Translations under genes and position numbers: made by a program
Notes under the pieces: model-generated
The model's input: only the letters and a program-made list of their open reading frames with translations
What the model was told of the DNA's origin: nothing
Database searches by the model: none
NCBI RefSeq assembly: GCF_003464595.1
Contig: NZ_QRZF01000002.1
Location: forward strand, 478,052-542,051
From: Bacteroides intestinalis
GTDB lineage: Bacteria; Bacteroidota; Bacteroidia; Bacteroidales; Bacteroidaceae
DNA: 64,000 bases
Direction: 5' to 3'
Part shown: positions 1 to 8,726 of the stretch, piece after piece
Numbering within the stretch: the first letter of the stretch is position 1
How the letters are laid out: each line of letters starts with the position of its first letter

Positions 1-1
1 T

Positions 2-1132
2 AAGATTGAATTGTCTTCTTCTACAAGTACTGAAATTAACTTGCCGTACATTATGCCGGTAGGTGGTGTACCTAAGCACTTGGTTAAGACTTTAACTCGT
101 GCTAAGTTCGAAGCTTTGGCTCACACTTTGATTCAGGCTTGTCTGGAACCGTGTAAGAAGGCTATGTCTGATGCTGGTTTGAGCAACTCTGATATTGACG
201 AAGTAATTCTTGTGGGTGGTTCTTCACGTATACCGGCTGTACAGAAGTTGGTTGAAGATTTCTTCGGTAAAGCTCCTTCTAAAGGTGTAAATCCGGATGA
301 AGTAGTAGCCGTAGGTGCTGCTGTACAGGGTGCTGTGCTGACGGACGAAATCAAGGGTGTGGTATTGCTGGATGTTACTCCGCTGTCTATGGGTATCGAA
401 ACTCTGGGTGGTGTAATGACCAAGTTGATCGATGCAAACACTACTATTCCGTGCAAGAAGAGTGAAACATTCTCTACTGCTGCTGATAACCAGAGCGAAG
501 TAACGATCCATGTATTGCAAGGAGAGCGTCCGATGGCTGCTCAGAATAAGTCAATCGGTCAGTTTAACCTGTCAGGTATTGCTCCGGCTCGTCGTGGTGT
601 TCCTCAGATTGAGGTAACGTTCGATATCGATGCTAACGGTATCTTGAAGGTATCTGCTAAGGATAAGGCTACAGGTAAAGAGCAAGCTATCCGTATCGAA
701 GCTTCCAGCGGTTTGAGCAAAGAAGAAATTGAAAAGATGAAGGCTGAAGCTGAAGCTAATGCAGAAGCTGATAAGAAAGAACGTGAAAAGATTGACAAGC
801 TGAATCAGGCTGACTCAATGATCTTCACTACTGAAAATCAGTTGAAAGAATTGGGTGACAAGCTGCCGGCTGACAAGAAAGCTCCGATTGAAGCTGCTTT
901 GCAGAAACTGAAAGATGCTCATAAGGCACAGGATCTGGCTGCTGTTGATACTGCTATGGCAGAGCTGAATACTGCATTCCAGGCTGCAAGTGCTGAAATG
1001 TATGCACAGAGCGGTGCTCAAGGTGGTGCTCAGACCGGTCCTGATATGAATGCCGGACAAGCTGGTGGTGCTCAGGATAGTGCTAAGCATGGTGACAACG
1101 TGCAAGATGCAGACTTCGAGGAAGTTAAGTAA
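2..1132 (+). CDS. dnaK: Chaperone protein DnaK (Hsp70), 3' part
   Basis: This is the C-terminal 376 residues of the ATP-dependent cytoplasmic chaperone DnaK, which folds proteins together with DnaJ and GrpE. The reading frame is open from base 2, so the true start lies outside the window. The fragment begins in the nucleotide-binding domain, where [11 protein letters not shown] (about residues 69-79 of the fragment) is an Hsp70 signature. The linker VLLDVTP and the beta-sandwich substrate-binding domain follow, then the helical lid, a Gly/Ala/Gln-rich tail and the terminal EEVK. Lid and tail length match full-length DnaK. A strong terminator follows and the next gene has its own promoter, so dnaK ends its transcript here. 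The identification is very secure. Confidence 0.98.
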   Translation, partial: KIELSSSTSTEINLPYIMPVGGVPKHLVKTLTRAKFEALAHTLIQACLEPCKKAMSDAGLSNSDIDEVILVGGSSRIPAVQKLVEDFFGKAPSKGVNPDEVVAVGAAVQGAVLTDEIKGVVLLDVTPLSMGIETLGGVMTKLIDANTTIPCKKSETFSTAADNQSEVTIHVLQGERPMAAQNKSIGQFNLSGIAPARRGVPQIEVTFDIDANGILKVSAKDKATGKEQAIRIEASSGLSKEEIEKMKAEAEANAEADKKEREKIDKLNQADSMIFTTENQLKELGDKLPADKKAPIEAALQKLKDAHKAQDLAAVDTAMAELNTAFQAASAEMYAQSGAQGGAQTGPDMNAGQAGGAQDSAKHGDNVQDADFEEVK

Positions 1133-1164
1133 GTTCGGTAGATAAACGAATAATATATAATAAG

Positions 1165-1203
1165 AAAAGAGTTGTAAGTTAACTACTTACAGCTCTTTTT
1201 TTT
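1165..1203 (+). terminator. Intrinsic terminator of dnaK
   Basis: A stem of about 13 bp (aagagttgtaagt paired with acttacagctctt, one G-U pair) around a short loop is followed by a run of T. It lies about 30 bases after the dnaK stop codon. Confidence 0.9.
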
Positions 1204-1293
1204 GTCTGTGTGCGATTGAAGGGTTGTGAGTGGTTTATTGGAGTTTGGTATTTGTTATATTTTCAAAGTATACGCGATATTTTAAGCCTACAA

Positions 1294-1325
1294 TTTCGGA
1301 TAGCTTTAAAAACTAAGTATCTTTG
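1294..1325 (+). promoter_or_regulatory. Bacteroides-type promoter of the GH31 gene
   Basis: TTTC at 1294-1297 and TATCTTTG at 1318-1325 are separated by 20 bp. This matches the Bacteroides -33/-7 consensus (TTTG, TAnnTTTG). The predicted start of transcription leaves a leader of about 30 bases before the ATG at 1366. Confidence 0.7.
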
Positions 1326-1365
1326 CAAAGTGCGTTCGGAAAGATAACCTTATAAAGAAAAAAAC

Positions 1366-4300
1366 ATGAAGAAATCACTCAATCACTCTGGGAAGTTGAC
1401 GGCATTGGTATTTGCTTCCTTCCTATGTTTTATGCGACCCTGTCTATCTGCATATGCAGTGGAAGAAAACTACACCGGAATAACGCAACAAGAAGCTTTA
1501 ATTGTAGACGTTGTGAAAATCAATCCAACTACAGTTGACATCTTGTTTTCCAATCACCAGCGTATGACGCTCGACTTTTATGGAGAAAATATTTTCAGAG
1601 TGTTCCAGGATAATTCAGGTGGGATGCTCCGTGATCCGAAAGCAAAGCCTGAAGCTAAAATTCTCGTGGACCAACCACGTAGAGGTGTATCTCAATTGGA
1701 TATTAAAAATAATGGTGACATTTTCTCGATTACCAGCGGAAAAATAAAAGTAGAGTTTGATAAGAGCACCGCATTGATGAAAGTCATAAACCTCAAAACT
1801 GGAGCTACTGTGCTGGAAGAGGCTGAGCCTGTTCTTTTTGATAAAGAAAGAGTTACCTTGAAACTGAAAGAAGACCTTCAGGAATATTTTTATGGGGGTG
1901 GTGTACAAAACGGCCGTTTCTCACACAAAGGCAGGACCATTTCTATTGAAAACCAAAATAGCTGGACAGATGGGGGAGTAGCATCTCCCAATCCATATTA
2001 TTGGTCAACAAATGGTTACGGCCTGATGTGGTACACTTTTAAAAGAGGGGTTTACGATTTTGGTAGAGAAGAAAAGGGTATTGTGAAATTGTTCCATCAA
2101 ACAAACTATCTCGATATCTTCATTATGGTTAATGATGGTGCCGTATCTTTGCTGAACGATTATTACCAGTTGACAGGTAACCCCGTACTAATGCCGAAAT
2201 TTGGTTTCTATCAAGGGCACCTGAATGCCTATAATCGTGACTATTGGAAAGAGGACGAAAATGGCATTCTGTTTGAGGATGGGAAGCGTTACAAAGAAAG
2301 TCAAAAAGATAATAGTGGCATTAAAGAATCGTTGAATGGAGAGAAAGATAATTATCAGTTTTCGGCGCGTGCTGTAATAGACCGCTACAAGAATCATGAT
2401 ATGCCGCTGGGGTGGCTGTTGCCTAATGATGGTTATGGAGCCGGTTATGGTCAGACGGAAACGCTGGACGGTAACATTCAAAACCTAAAGAACCTGACAG
2501 ACTATGCTCGTAAGAATGGTGTGGAAATCGGTTTATGGACACAGTCCGATCTCCATCCAAAAGAAGGTATCAGTGCTTTGTTGCAGCGTGACATTGTAAA
2601 GGAAGTGAGGGATGCAGGCGTGCGTGTACTGAAAACCGATGTTGCCTGGGTAGGTGCCGGATATTCCTTTGGATTGAATGGTATCACAGACGTGGCACAG
2701 ATTATGACTTACTATGGTAATGATGCCCGTCCCTTTATTATTTCCCTTGATGGCTGGGCGGGTACGCAGCGTTATGCCGGTATATGGTCGGGCGACCAGA
2801 CAGGAGGAGTCTGGGAATATATTCGTTTCCACATTCCTACTTATATAGGTTCAGGTTTGTCGGGTAATCCTAATATCTGTTCTGATATGGACGGTATCTT
2901 CGGAGGAAAGAATCCGGTAGTCAATACCAGAGACTTCCAGTGGAAAACCTTCACGCCCATGCAGTTGAATATGGACGGGTGGGGAGCCAATGAAAAGTAT
3001 CCTCATGCTTTGGGCGAACCGGTCACTTCTATCAATCGATGGTATTTGAAACTGAAATCAGAGATCATGCCTTATGCTTACAGTATTGCCAAAGAATCGG
3101 TGGATGGCCTGCCTATGATACGGGCTATGTTTTTGCAATATCCCAATCCCTACACATTGGGTAAGGCTACGCAATATCAGTTCCTCTATGGACCCTATTT
3201 CCTGGTGGCACCTATTTATCAGGCTACCAAGGCGGATGAGCAAGGCAATGATATTCGTAATGGTATTTATCTCCCTGAAGGAGAATGGGTAGATTACTTC
3301 TCCGGTGAAGTATATCAGGGAGGACGTGTTATTAATAATTATGCTTCACCACTCTGGAAATTACCTGTATTTGTGAAGAATGGAGCCATTATTCCTATGA
3401 CACTCCCTAATAATAATGTCAGCGAAGTAGACAAAAAACTGCGTATATATGAACTCTACCCCTATGGGCAGAGCGCATTCACTGAGTATGACGATGATGG
3501 AGTAACTGAAGAATACCGCTTAGGTAAGGGGGTAAGTACATTGATCGAATCTAATGTCAACGCTAAAGGTGAGGCTATAGTTACTATTCATCCGGCTCAG
3601 GGTGATTTTAATGGTTTTATAAAAGAAAAGGCTACCGAGTTCAGGATCAATGTTACTGAAAAGCCTCAGAAGATTTCGGCAACTATTGGCAAGAACAAGA
3701 TTAAACTTACAGAAACAAGTAGTATGGATGAGTATTTTCAGAAAGAAAATGTTTACTTCTACAATGCCCAGCCCAATCTGAATAAGTTTGCCACCAAGGG
3801 CAGCGAGTTTGAGAAAGAAGTTATCACAAAGAATCCACAGCTTCTCGTCAAGTTGGCTGCTTCTGATATTACGGTAGCTCCGACACTATTGAAAATAGAC
3901 GGGTTTGTATTTAAACCGGCGAATAACGATCTGGTAACCTCGGGTTCGCTGGTTGCTCCAAAGGCACAGGTAACTGATGAAAATACGGCTGCCTACACCT
4001 TGAAGCCTACTTGGGATACAGTACAAAATGCAGACTATTACGAAATAGAACTTAATGGTACGGCCTATAGCACTATTAAAGATACAGAACTGTTATTTGA
4101 TGGCCTGAATGTGGAGACTACTTATGATTTTAAGATACGCGCTGTGAATAAAGATGGATATTCCGATTGGTCAACATTCAGTGCTACCACCCAAAAAGAT
4201 CCATTGGAGTTTGCCATACATGGTATTGTGGGTGAGACTACTGCTGATAACCAGGGCCGTTCGCTTCGCCGTCTGTTCGATTTTGAAGAAGGAGAGTTAT

Positions 4301-5220
4301 GGCATACCAAATACAATGAAAAAGCAGTTCCCTTCGACTTGGTTATGGACTTGAAGTCTATCAATCAGGTTGAAAAGTTCCACTACCTGCCTCGTGAGAA
4401 TGCAGGAAACGGAACGTTGCTGAAAGGTACCGTTTATTGTAGTATGGATAAGGAGAATTGGACTGAAGCAGGAACCTTCGACTGGAAGCGTGATAATGAA
4501 GTGAAAGTATTCACCTTCGCTGAAGCTCCTACCGCTCGTTATATCAAGATGAGTATTACCGAAGCTGTAGGCAATTATGGTTCGGGACAAGAGATTTATG
4601 TCTTCCGGGTACCTGAAACGGAAAGTTACCTGCCCGGCGACATCAACAATGATAAGTTGGTTGATGAAAACGACTTGACCTCTTACATCAACTATACAGG
4701 GTTGAGGCGTGGCGATGCCGACTTTGAAGGATATATCAGCAATGGCGACCTGAATCGTAACGGTCTGATAGATGCCTACGATATCTCTGTTGTTGCTACG
4801 CAACTGGATGGTGGTGCTGACGCCGTAAGAGGCGAGAAGGTGGAAGGAAAGCTTGATATTAGCACACCGAAACAAACTTATGCCAAGGATGAACTCGTTG
4901 AGGTATTGGTGAAAGGTACTGGTCTACGTTTTGTAAATGCCCTTAGTTTTGCATTAGCTTACGATCCTGCCGACTATGAATTTGTAGGTATACAACCATT
5001 GGGTATGAAAAACATGGAAAACCTGACAAATGACAGGCTTCATACCAATGGCACCAAGTCATTGTACCCCACGTTTGTAAACATCGGGGAACATGAGCCG
5101 CTTGAAGGTGACAGCGACCTGTTTGTCATTAAGCTTAAGGCCAAACGGAGAGTCACCTTCAAACTGACAGCAACAGATGGATACCTGGTAGACAAGTTGC
5201 TGAACGTACATACGTTTTAA
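1366..5220 (+). CDS. Secreted GH31 family glycosidase with FN3, discoidin-like, dockerin-like and cohesin-like modules
   Basis: A 1284-residue exported glycoside hydrolase with an N-terminal signal peptide. The GH31 N-terminal beta-sandwich is followed by a TIM barrel. The likely nucleophile is D425 in LKTDVAW and the likely acid/base is D477 in IWSGDQTGG. The barrel sequence (for example PNDGYGAGY) looks to me more like the alpha-N-acetylgalactosaminidase/alpha-galactosidase branch than the alpha-glucosidase or alpha-xylosidase branches, but that assignment is inferred. After the barrel come a fibronectin III module (about 875-943), a discoidin/F5-8-like module (about 950-1083), two dockerin-like calcium loops (about 1090-1150) and a cohesin-like beta-sandwich (about 1155-1284). 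The gene has its own promoter and a hairpin after its stop, so it is probably monocistronic and is not part of a SusCD locus. Confidence 0.85.
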   Translation: MKKSLNHSGKLTALVFASFLCFMRPCLSAYAVEENYTGITQQEALIVDVVKINPTTVDILFSNHQRMTLDFYGENIFRVFQDNSGGMLRDPKAKPEAKILVDQPRRGVSQLDIKNNGDIFSITSGKIKVEFDKSTALMKVINLKTGATVLEEAEPVLFDKERVTLKLKEDLQEYFYGGGVQNGRFSHKGRTISIENQNSWTDGGVASPNPYYWSTNGYGLMWYTFKRGVYDFGREEKGIVKLFHQTNYLDIFIMVNDGAVSLLNDYYQLTGNPVLMPKFGFYQGHLNAYNRDYWKEDENGILFEDGKRYKESQKDNSGIKESLNGEKDNYQFSARAVIDRYKNHDMPLGWLLPNDGYGAGYGQTETLDGNIQNLKNLTDYARKNGVEIGLWTQSDLHPKEGISALLQRDIVKEVRDAGVRVLKTDVAWVGAGYSFGLNGITDVAQIMTYYGNDARPFIISLDGWAGTQRYAGIWSGDQTGGVWEYIRFHIPTYIGSGLSGNPNICSDMDGIFGGKNPVVNTRDFQWKTFTPMQLNMDGWGANEKYPHALGEPVTSINRWYLKLKSEIMPYAYSIAKESVDGLPMIRAMFLQYPNPYTLGKATQYQFLYGPYFLVAPIYQATKADEQGNDIRNGIYLPEGEWVDYFSGEVYQGGRVINNYASPLWKLPVFVKNGAIIPMTLPNNNVSEVDKKLRIYELYPYGQSAFTEYDDDGVTEEYRLGKGVSTLIESNVNAKGEAIVTIHPAQGDFNGFIKEKATEFRINVTEKPQKISATIGKNKIKLTETSSMDEYFQKENVYFYNAQPNLNKFATKGSEFEKEVITKNPQLLVKLAASDITVAPTLLKIDGFVFKPANNDLVTSGSLVAPKAQVTDENTAAYTLKPTWDTVQNADYYEIELNGTAYSTIKDTELLFDGLNVETTYDFKIRAVNKDGYSDWSTFSATTQKDPLEFAIHGIVGETTADNQGRSLRRLFDFEEGELWHTKYNEKAVPFDLVMDLKSINQVEKFHYLPRENAGNGTLLKGTVYCSMDKENWTEAGTFDWKRDNEVKVFTFAEAPTARYIKMSITEAVGNYGSGQEIYVFRVPETESYLPGDINNDKLVDENDLTSYINYTGLRRGDADFEGYISNGDLNRNGLIDAYDISVVATQLDGGADAVRGEKVEGKLDISTPKQTYAKDELVEVLVKGTGLRFVNALSFALAYDPADYEFVGIQPLGMKNMENLTNDRLHTNGTKSLYPTFVNIGEHEPLEGDSDLFVIKLKAKRRVTFKLTATDGYLVDKLLNVHTF

Positions 5221-5243
5221 GAAGAAACGAATGATAGGATAGA

Positions 5244-5278
5244 AGAAGGTGTATCAAGGAGTGCTTGGTACACCTTCT
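5244..5278. terminator. Hairpin between convergent GH31 and amidase genes
   Basis: A near-perfect stem of about 15 bp (agaaggtgtatcaag paired with cttggtacaccttct) around a 5-base loop. It lies just after the GH31 stop and covers the last codons of the convergent amidase gene. There is no clear T-run on the plus side, so terminator function is probable rather than certain. Confidence 0.6.
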
Positions 5279-5727
5279 CTCAAATAACCATATTCTCTTG
5301 CTGCATCAAAACAGGGACATTCTTCCAGCCACGACTCAGGTTCTATCAGTGAATTATCATCAAGTATTTGGGGTAAATCACGGTGTCCACAAATATGGCA
5401 CATGGGAAAGTCGGTGAGCAGCGTCCTTATCAGGACGATCATGGAGTGTTTTTGCCATTCAGTACGTGTATCTTTAGGGACTCCACGTTGATTAAGTCCA
5501 CCTTCGTAACATATAGCAATGCTATCAAGATTGTGCCCTCGGGCGTGAGCTCCGGGTTTTCGGACTGGACGTGTGCTTTTAATATTTCCATCCCTTCGGA
5601 TGTAATAATGATAACCAATACCATTGAGCCCACGTTGCCGATGTGATTTCTCTAACTCCATTTCCGTAAAAGTTTCATTCTCCTTTGTTGCGGAACAATG
5701 AATAACTATCAGATGAACTGTTCTCAT
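5254..5727 (-). CDS. N-acetylmuramoyl-L-alanine amidase (Amidase_2 family)
   Basis: A 157-residue protein of the zinc amidase family related to T7 lysozyme and PGRP proteins, which cuts the bond between N-acetylmuramic acid and L-alanine in peptidoglycan. Likely zinc ligands are H10 (VIHCSAT), H115 (GHRDL) and C137 (ECPCFD); Y39-H40 (GYHYY) carries the expected active-site tyrosine. The lysine that often precedes the zinc cysteine in T7-type enzymes is glutamate here. No signal peptide is visible, so how it reaches its substrate is unclear. Relatives are common in Bacteroides as single genes and in integrated elements, but no phage or mobilization gene lies nearby. Confidence 0.88.
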   Translation of the reverse strand: MRTVHLIVIHCSATKENETFTEMELEKSHRQRGLNGIGYHYYIRRDGNIKSTRPVRKPGAHARGHNLDSIAICYEGGLNQRGVPKDTRTEWQKHSMIVLIRTLLTDFPMCHICGHRDLPQILDDNSLIEPESWLEECPCFDAAREYGYLREGVPSTP

Positions 5728-5992
5728 AGCTGTTAAATGTTTTGTAAGGTGAATAATCTACTTATTGATCGCATGTGAACAATAGTAGAGGATCAAAGTT
5801 CATGTTAGCAGTCACTTATTTCTTCTTTTTGTGTTCTTTTATAATAAAACGGATTCGTGTGATACTGTCAGAAATATTTTGTATTGGAAATATTTTCCTT
5901 CTTTTTTTCTTCCAAAATCTATAGGGTTTTTCTTTGCTGAACGATCTTATAAGTAGAAAACAAGAATTGTTCACCTTTAAAATCATACGAAG

Positions 5993-7252
5993 ATGAAAAA
6001 GTTAGTTGGAATTACAGTTGGGTGGTTGATGGCATTTTTGCTATTGGGTATTTCACCTTTGTGGGCACAAGAAGAGGCCGAGAGCTATTTCACTATCACA
6101 GGAGTGGTGAAAAATAAGGATAATAAGAGAAAACTGGAAAATGTGAATGTATCTGTTCCCGGTACGAACATCGGAACCGTTACGAATGCAGATGGGGTAT
6201 TCTCTTTGAAGATAAAGGATACGGAGACTATTCAGGGATTGGAAGTTTCACATATCGGATACTTGAATTCCCAGGTTTCCCTGAAAGATAACAAAGATAT
6301 ATCTGACCTTACCATTTGGATGCTGCCGGCTCCTAATCTGCTGAGTGAGATTGTAATCTTTGGTAATAATGCCCGTGCACTTGTGGAAGAAGCCATAAAG
6401 AAGATTCCGGTGAACTATTCGCCCGATAAGAGTTTACTGACCGCATTTTATCGGGAGACAGTGCAGAAAAGACGCCGTTACATTAGTGTATCGGAAGCGG
6501 TGATAGATGTTGCTAAAACAGCATATAGTGACCGTGAACCCTCCAATGACAAAGTACAGATACAGAAAGGACGTCGTTTGCTAAGTCAAAAGACAAGTGA
6601 TACGCTGGCTGTCAAAGTAGTGGGCGGACCTACTCTCTCCGTATATCTGGATGTTGTGAAGAATGGGGATGCACTGCTGAGTCAGGAGAATCTGAATTAC
6701 TATGATTTCCATATTGAGGAACCTGTGAATCTGGATAACCGTATGCAATATGTAGTTAGTTTCCGTCCCAGAGTCAGTTTAATGTATGCCTTGTTCTATG
6801 GGAAGCTCTATATCGATTTTGAGAACTTGGCATTCACCCGTGCAGAGTTCTCTTTGGATATGCAGAACAGAGTGAAGGCGGTAGAAGCTATTCTCCATAA
6901 GAAACCCCTTGGGTTACGATTCAGGCCACAGGAAGTCTCCTATCTGGTGACATATAAAGAGCAGAATGGAAAAACCTATCTGAATTATATACGGAATGAA
7001 ATCCGCTTTAAGTGCGATTGGAAAAAGCGTTTATTCTCTTCCGGCTATACAGTATTCTCCGAAATGGTGGTGACGGATAGAAAGAATGATTTCGCAGCTA
7101 TTCCATACAAGAAGGCTTTTAAAGAAAAACAGGTGTTCTATGATATGGTAGACGTATATTGGAACGAGGACTTCTGGAAGGCATACAATATTATTGAACC
7201 CACAGAGTCTCTGGAACATGCAGTGAGCAAATTGAAAAAACAATCCCGTTAG
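5993..7252 (+). CDS. Exported protein with carboxypeptidase-like regulatory domain
   Basis: A 419-residue protein with a signal peptide ending near WAQ. A CarboxypepD_reg-like beta-sandwich (about residues 32-115, with the typical VPGTNIGTVTNADG segment) is followed by about 300 residues of a Bacteroidales family of unknown function. The second half is clearly related to the C-terminal half of the protein at 8727-10286: both share a TAFYRE/TTFYRE motif, a following SEA/TEA segment and a C-terminal EDFNI/EDFWKAYNI-like end. It lies directly upstream of an ECF sigma gene and may be its target or a co-regulated envelope protein. The biochemical function is not known. Confidence 0.75.
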   Translation: MKKLVGITVGWLMAFLLLGISPLWAQEEAESYFTITGVVKNKDNKRKLENVNVSVPGTNIGTVTNADGVFSLKIKDTETIQGLEVSHIGYLNSQVSLKDNKDISDLTIWMLPAPNLLSEIVIFGNNARALVEEAIKKIPVNYSPDKSLLTAFYRETVQKRRRYISVSEAVIDVAKTAYSDREPSNDKVQIQKGRRLLSQKTSDTLAVKVVGGPTLSVYLDVVKNGDALLSQENLNYYDFHIEEPVNLDNRMQYVVSFRPRVSLMYALFYGKLYIDFENLAFTRAEFSLDMQNRVKAVEAILHKKPLGLRFRPQEVSYLVTYKEQNGKTYLNYIRNEIRFKCDWKKRLFSSGYTVFSEMVVTDRKNDFAAIPYKKAFKEKQVFYDMVDVYWNEDFWKAYNIIEPTESLEHAVSKLKKQSR

Positions 7253-7270
7253 ATTTCAGATAGTTTTTCT

Positions 7271-7278
7271 TATATTTG
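7271..7278 (+). promoter_or_regulatory. -7 box upstream of ECF sigma gene
   Basis: TATATTTG matches TAnnTTTG exactly and lies 24 bases before the ATG at 7302. No convincing -33 element was seen at the usual distance. Confidence 0.5.
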
Positions 7279-7301
7279 GAGATCAACAATAATTCCCGGA
7301 T

Positions 7302-7853
7302 ATGCTGAATGAACTCTTCATACTGACAAAAATAAAAGAGGGCGATATAAAGGCGTTCGAGGAGATCTTCCGCCGTTACTATTCCCCTCTTTGCTGGTAT
7401 GCCGTAGGCATTACGGGGGAGATGGAAGCTGCCGAGGAAATAGTGGAGGAACTGTTCTACGTGTTTTGGAAGGACCGGGAACATTTACAGATTTTCCAGT
7501 CTGTAAAGAGCTATCTGTATAAAGCTGTTCGCAACGAAGCTCTACAATATTGCCAGCATAAGGAAGTCAAAGAGCGGTATCGCGAGTATGTATTGGCAGG
7601 TAATGTCCTGGAACAGGATTCTGATCCCCACAGGCAATTGGAATATGAAGAGTTGCAGGGACTGATTCGCCATACTCTTGATAAACTGCCGGTGCGCAGG
7701 CTGCAGATATTCGAAATGCATCGTATGGAAGGAAAAAAATATGCGGAGATTGCTTCTTCATTATCTCTGTCCATTAAGACAGTAGAGGCCGAAATGACGA
7801 AAGCGCTCCGTACCTTACGAAACGAAATAGATAATTATATTTTTACGAAATGA
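7302..7853 (+). CDS. ECF-type RNA polymerase sigma factor
   Basis: A 183-residue sigma-70 family protein of the extracytoplasmic-function group. Region 2 spans about residues 10-75 (FEEIFRRYYSPLCWYAV) and region 4 about 125-180, with the helix-turn-helix core YAEIASSLSLSIKTVEAEM. It directs RNA polymerase to alternative promoters when released by its anti-sigma factor. Its stop codon overlaps the start of the FecR-type gene by four bases (ATGA), so the two are translationally coupled. Two related exported proteins flank the pair, and no SusC/SusD pair is present, unlike many sigma/FecR systems in this genus. Confidence 0.93.
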   Translation: MLNELFILTKIKEGDIKAFEEIFRRYYSPLCWYAVGITGEMEAAEEIVEELFYVFWKDREHLQIFQSVKSYLYKAVRNEALQYCQHKEVKERYREYVLAGNVLEQDSDPHRQLEYEELQGLIRHTLDKLPVRRLQIFEMHRMEGKKYAEIASSLSLSIKTVEAEMTKALRTLRNEIDNYIFTK

Positions 7854-8707
7854 CTGAAGTGAATAAAAATAGGACAAAGACGGATGAGGCATGGGAACGG
7901 TTGTATGCCCGTTTGGATAAAGACCGCCTGCTCGTAGAGGTAGGGCAGGGACGGGTAGTGCGTCGCAAACTACTTTTGAAATGGGGAACACTGGCGGCTG
8001 CCGTAATTGCCGGTTTTGTCTATCTGGCATCTTTTTTATGGTTCGCGCCGGGAGGTGAGGTGGAAAATCTTAATCTGGTGACGCAGGAAAACCGTGAAGC
8101 ATCCATGCTGGTTACTACGCTCGAAGATGGCTCTGTGGTATATCTGGCGCAAGAGAGTACCTTGCAGTATCCCGAACATTTTGCTACGGACAAGCGGGAA
8201 GTGAATTTGCAGGGAGAAGCGTTCTTTGATGTAGCGAAGAATCACGAACAAACCTTTCTGATCGAGACGGGGAAGGTACGGATAGAAGTGCTGGGTACGG
8301 CTTTCAATGTACGCAGCCATGAGGATGACTCTTTCCAGCTATCCGTGCAGCGGGGCAGGGTGAAGGTCTCGTTGAAGCAGGGAGGACAGAGTGTGCTGGT
8401 AAATGCCGGGGAAACCGTAACCTTGCAGGCCCGGCAATTACAATTGAGTGAAACAGGAGATTCCGATGAGTTCAGACAGTATACAAAGAATATACGCTTC
8501 AAAGATGAATGTCTGGAAGATATTCTGCGGGTGGTGAATGCTGAAGCTCCTACTTTGCAGATACAGGCGGCATCGTCGGTCTTGAATAAACGAAAACTGA
8601 CTATTGAATTTGAAAACAACTCCCCCGAAACAGTGGCAGAGCTCATTTGCTGGGCGTTGAGCCTGAAATGTTCACGCGAAGGCGATAAACTGATTTTATC
8701 CGAATGA
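7850..8707 (+). CDS. FecR-type anti-sigma factor
   Basis: A 285-residue inner-membrane anti-sigma regulator. The N-terminal cytoplasmic part (about 1-42) would bind the sigma factor. One membrane segment follows (about 45-65), then a periplasmic FecR domain (about 85-190, with VYLAQESTLQYPEHF and GEAFFDVAKN) and a C-terminal DUF4974-like region (about 210-285) that in this family faces the STN domain of an outer-membrane partner. The start overlaps the sigma stop codon. The best candidate partner is the STN domain of the next gene, which starts 19 bases downstream. Confidence 0.93.
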   Translation: MTEVNKNRTKTDEAWERLYARLDKDRLLVEVGQGRVVRRKLLLKWGTLAAAVIAGFVYLASFLWFAPGGEVENLNLVTQENREASMLVTTLEDGSVVYLAQESTLQYPEHFATDKREVNLQGEAFFDVAKNHEQTFLIETGKVRIEVLGTAFNVRSHEDDSFQLSVQRGRVKVSLKQGGQSVLVNAGETVTLQARQLQLSETGDSDEFRQYTKNIRFKDECLEDILRVVNAEAPTLQIQAASSVLNKRKLTIEFENNSPETVAELICWALSLKCSREGDKLILSE

Positions 8708-8726
8708 TAACTTAATAATATAAATC

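Noticed and set aside
4297..4875. A 192-codon minus-strand frame inside the GH31 gene
   Set aside because: It is antisense to the discoidin and dockerin coding region and shows no protein features of its own.
5254..5727. Amidase as evidence of a prophage or conjugative element
   Set aside because: No integrase, portal, tail, relaxase or attachment repeat is found nearby; the gene stands alone between ordinary chromosomal genes.
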